From contig CALRZT010000258.1 of the NCBI GenBank assembly GCA_943372725.1, forward strand, positions 1 to 7,527: a stretch of 7,527 bases of DNA, written 5' to 3'. Source of the DNA: CAMDHY01 sp943372725. Lineage in GTDB: Bacteria > Pseudomonadota > Alphaproteobacteria > Rhizobiales > Segnochrobactraceae. Positions 6,043 through 7,527 of this stretch are shown here, in pieces (the stretch's first letter is position 1; each line of letters begins with the position of its first letter). The position numbers and the translations under genes are program-made. The notes under the pieces were generated by a model. That model searched no databases, was not told the DNA's origin, and saw only the letters and a program-made list of their open reading frames with translations.

Positions 6043-6411
6043 TCAACGCGACCGGCAGCGCCCCGTCACCGTGCGCTCGCGCGAGCCGTCGTCGTAGGCG
6101 ACCACCAGTTCGCCGCCGTTGAGCTTGGCGATGTTGCCGCGATACCAGGTGCCGCCACCCTTCCAGTCGCATTCGACGCGGGTGCCGATCGTCCAGTCGT
6201 AGCGCTTGACGAGCTTGCGCGGCAGCGTCTCCTTGGTGCCGTCGTCGTACTTGATGGTGACCTGGCCGCCGCCCGCCTGCTGCACGATGCCGGGGAACCA
6301 GAACTTGCCCCCTTGCCACCGTCCGAGCACCCAGTCGCCCCGGTCGAGAGAGAGCGCCGGCGTCGCCAGCACGAGCGCCAGCAGCACCCCCGTCACGATC
6401 CGCTTCATCAT
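6043..6411 (-). CDS. Small exported protein with two Tudor-like repeats
   Basis: A 122-residue protein. An N-terminal Lys-Arg then hydrophobic stretch (about residues 3-20, ending ATPALS) reads as a Sec signal peptide, with cleavage near 19-22. The mature ~100 residues are two repeats of about 40 residues. The first (25-64) has WVLGRWQGGKFWFPGIV and IKYDDGTKETL; the second (76-114) has VECDWKGGGTWYRGNI and VAYDDGSRERT. The pattern, a basic/aromatic strand, a W/F-[FY]-x-G-x-[IV] turn, then [KA]YDDG, is that of Tudor/Agenet-type small beta barrels. In eukaryotes these bind methylated lysine or arginine; the ligand of exported bacterial versions is unknown to me. The only two cysteines are Cys81 and Cys119, both in the exported part. 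ATG 6411 is preferred over ATG 6408 (GGGGAA lies 6 bases before the former). The open frame runs further upstream, but that part is Arg-rich and not credible. It is divergent from yqaA. Confidence 0.8.
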   Translation of the reverse strand: MMKRIVTGVLLALVLATPALSLDRGDWVLGRWQGGKFWFPGIVQQAGGGQVTIKYDDGTKETLPRKLVKRYDWTIGTRVECDWKGGGTWYRGNIAKLNGGELVVAYDDGSRERTVTGRCRSR

Positions 6412-6529
6412 CGAATTTCCCCGTTCAGTCAGCCGGCGCACACCCTCGCGCGACCGCCAGCGAGGGTCAACTCCACGGCCGCGCGCACCTGCGGGCACCC
6501 GGTCGCGCGCGTCGGGCGTCCTGCGTCGC

Positions 6530-6558
6530 GTGGACAAGCCCGACCCGCCTCGTCTAGA
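6530..6558 (+). promoter_or_regulatory. Possible promoter of yqaA-dsbB
   Basis: GTGGAC (6530-6535) and TCTAGA (6553-6558) are separated by 17 bp. Each matches about four of six positions of the housekeeping consensus. They sit 38 bp before the yqaA start in the divergent gap, where a promoter is expected. This is a weak match on sequence alone. Confidence 0.3.
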
Positions 6559-6595
6559 CAGGCGCGCCTGGGGCCGGGGGCTCGCGGAGAATCGG

Positions 6596-7177
6596 ATGCT
6601 GCGCCGCCTCTACGACTGGACCATGAGCTTCGCCGGCCACCGCCACGCCAAGGCCGCCCTCGGCGTCATCTCGTTCTCCGAGAGCTCGTTCTTCCCGATC
6701 CCGCCCGACGTGCTCCTGATCCCGATGGTGCTGGCCGACCGGGCACGCGCCTGGGCACTCGCGGGATGGTGCACGGTCATGTCGGTGCTGGGCGGCATGC
6801 TCGGCTACCTGATCGGCCTGCTGCTCTACGATTCCGTCGGCACCTGGCTGATCGAGCTCTACGGCTATGGCGGCGAGGTCGAGGCCTTCCGCCACGCCTA
6901 TGCCGAGTGGGGCGCCTGGATCATCCTCATCAAGGGCCTGACGCCGATCCCCTACAAGGTGGTCACGATCACGTCCGGATTTGCCGGCTACGACTTCCTG
7001 ACGTTCGTGGCGCTGTCGATCGTCACGCGGGGGGCACGCTTCTTCCTCGAGGCGGCGCTCTTGCGCCGCTACGGCGAGCCGATCCGCGCCTTCATCGAGC
7101 GGCGTTTGAAGCTCGTCACCACGGTGGTCGCCCTCGTGCTGATCGGCGGCCTCGTGGCGGCGCGCTACCTGTTCTGA
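6596..7177 (+). CDS. yqaA: YqaA-type DedA (VTT/SNARE-associated) membrane protein
   Basis: A 193-residue polytopic inner-membrane protein of the DedA/VTT superfamily, YqaA branch. Some DedA relatives move undecaprenyl phosphate or phospholipids across the membrane; the substrate of YqaA proteins is not established. Signature segments are SESSFFPIPPDVLLIPM (28-44), GGMLGYLIG (66-74), KGLTPIPYKVVTITSGFAG (113-131) and TRGARFFLEAALLRRYG (144-160), which contain the conserved Glu29, the two proline turns and the Arg145/Arg148 pair. A final hydrophobic helix spans about 173-190. The length is normal for the family. The open frame extends far upstream, but ATG 6596 is chosen because GGAG lies 6 bases before it and family similarity begins there. 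dsbB follows after 26 bp, implying an operon. The symbol is by subfamily resemblance. Confidence 0.9.
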   Translation: MLRRLYDWTMSFAGHRHAKAALGVISFSESSFFPIPPDVLLIPMVLADRARAWALAGWCTVMSVLGGMLGYLIGLLLYDSVGTWLIELYGYGGEVEAFRHAYAEWGAWIILIKGLTPIPYKVVTITSGFAGYDFLTFVALSIVTRGARFFLEAALLRRYGEPIRAFIERRLKLVTTVVALVLIGGLVAARYLF

Positions 7178-7203
7178 GGCCTTCGGGCCCGCGGAGGACA
7201 CCG

Positions 7204-7527
7204 ATGTCGACCACCCTCGCCGGCGAGAGCGCCCACGGTGCCTCCGCCGGCCGCGCCGTGCCGGTGCTGGCGGGGGCGCTCGCCCTCGCACTCGGCATCG
7301 TCACCATTGCCACCGCCTGGGGCTTCCAGCTGATCGGCGGCTACGCGCCGTGCGCGCTCTGCCTCGAGCAGCGCGTGCCCTATTATGTCGGCCTGCCGCT
7401 GATCGCCGCCGGGCTCGTCGCCCACCGCCTCGGGGCGCGCCTGGGCGTCCTGCGGGTCGCCCTGGTGCTCGCCGCCGGCGTCTTCGCCTACGGCTTCGCT
7501 CTGGGCGTCTACCAGGCCGGCGCCGAG
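7204..7527 (+). CDS. dsbB: Disulfide bond formation protein DsbB family, 3'-truncated by the window edge
   Basis: The first 108 residues of a DsbB-like inner-membrane quinone reductase, which re-oxidises periplasmic DsbA using ubiquinone. After a short Ala/Gly-rich N-terminus, a first span (about 19-44) leads to the redox motif CALC (Cys50, Cys53) followed by LEQRVPYY, the usual DsbB context. Two more spans (about 60-75 and 82-102) follow. The window ends just after GVYQAGAE, the family position before the second periplasmic loop with the other cysteine pair, so that pair cannot be checked. ATG 7204 has an excellent GGAGG six bases upstream, and the start is 26 bp after the yqaA stop. The frame is open to the last base. 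Confidence 0.9.
   Translation, partial: MSTTLAGESAHGASAGRAVPVLAGALALALGIVTIATAWGFQLIGGYAPCALCLEQRVPYYVGLPLIAAGLVAHRLGARLGVLRVALVLAAGVFAYGFALGVYQAGAE

Noticed and set aside
5804..6319. Minus-strand frame across the inverted repeat with a VIPGLVPGTH segment
   Set aside because: This peptide is the usual spurious translation of the REP-like arm, and the rest is an out-of-frame reading of the Tudor-like gene.
6440..6470. TTGACC on the minus strand as a -35 for the Tudor-like gene
   Set aside because: No A/T-rich -10 at 16-18 bp downstream (the bases there are GAGGGT), so support is too weak.

Overview
The window is about 7.5 kb of very GC-rich DNA with strong G/C preference at third codon positions. 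The gene content points to an alphaproteobacterium, probably of the order Hyphomicrobiales (Rhizobiales): a RegB/RegA (ActS/ActR, PrrB/PrrA) redox two-component pair, an intracellular polyhydroxyalkanoate (PHA) depolymerase, a DUF2852 protein, a YqaA-type DedA protein followed by DsbB, and a REP-like palindrome of a kind common in alphaproteobacterial intergenic DNA. I see no phage, transposase, CRISPR, tRNA or rRNA. It reads as ordinary chromosome, with one unusual gene architecture.

Layout. Positions 2-859 (+) hold the 3' part of an unrecognised, mostly helical protein, ending in a strong hairpin terminator (901-940). Then come two minus-strand genes: a DUF2852 membrane/coiled-coil protein (971-1393) and, upstream of it, a 640-residue PHA depolymerase (1534-3456). 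The depolymerase's last ~230 residues are an Ala/Lys/Pro-rich histone-H1-like tail plus a helix-hairpin-helix domain. A 294-bp divergent intergenic region separates it from regB (3751-5148, +), which is followed after 36 bp by regA (5185-5757, +). A 285-bp convergent gap (5758-6042) carries a perfect 30-bp inverted repeat with nested hairpins. A minus-strand gene for a small secreted protein with two Tudor-like repeats (6043-6411) lies divergent to yqaA (6596-7177, +). yqaA is followed after 26 bp by dsbB (7204 to the window end, truncated).

How the parts fit. The depolymerase gene has a good sigma-70-like promoter (TTGATG, 17 bp, TATGAT on the minus strand). It overlaps a palindrome matching the TGC-N3-GCA core recalled for PhaR/PhbF, the PHA-responsive repressor, so carbon-store mobilisation is probably under PhaR-type control. 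Divergent from it is the global redox regulator pair RegBA, so a carbon-storage gene and a redox regulator share one control region. yqaA-dsbB looks like a membrane/envelope transcription unit. The neighbouring secreted Tudor-like protein has exactly two cysteines, a conceivable client of the disulfide pathway.

Most interesting: the depolymerase fused to a nucleoid-protein-like tail and HHH domain, the PhaR-like operator over its promoter, and the exported double Tudor-like protein. No wholly new multi-gene system is evident.
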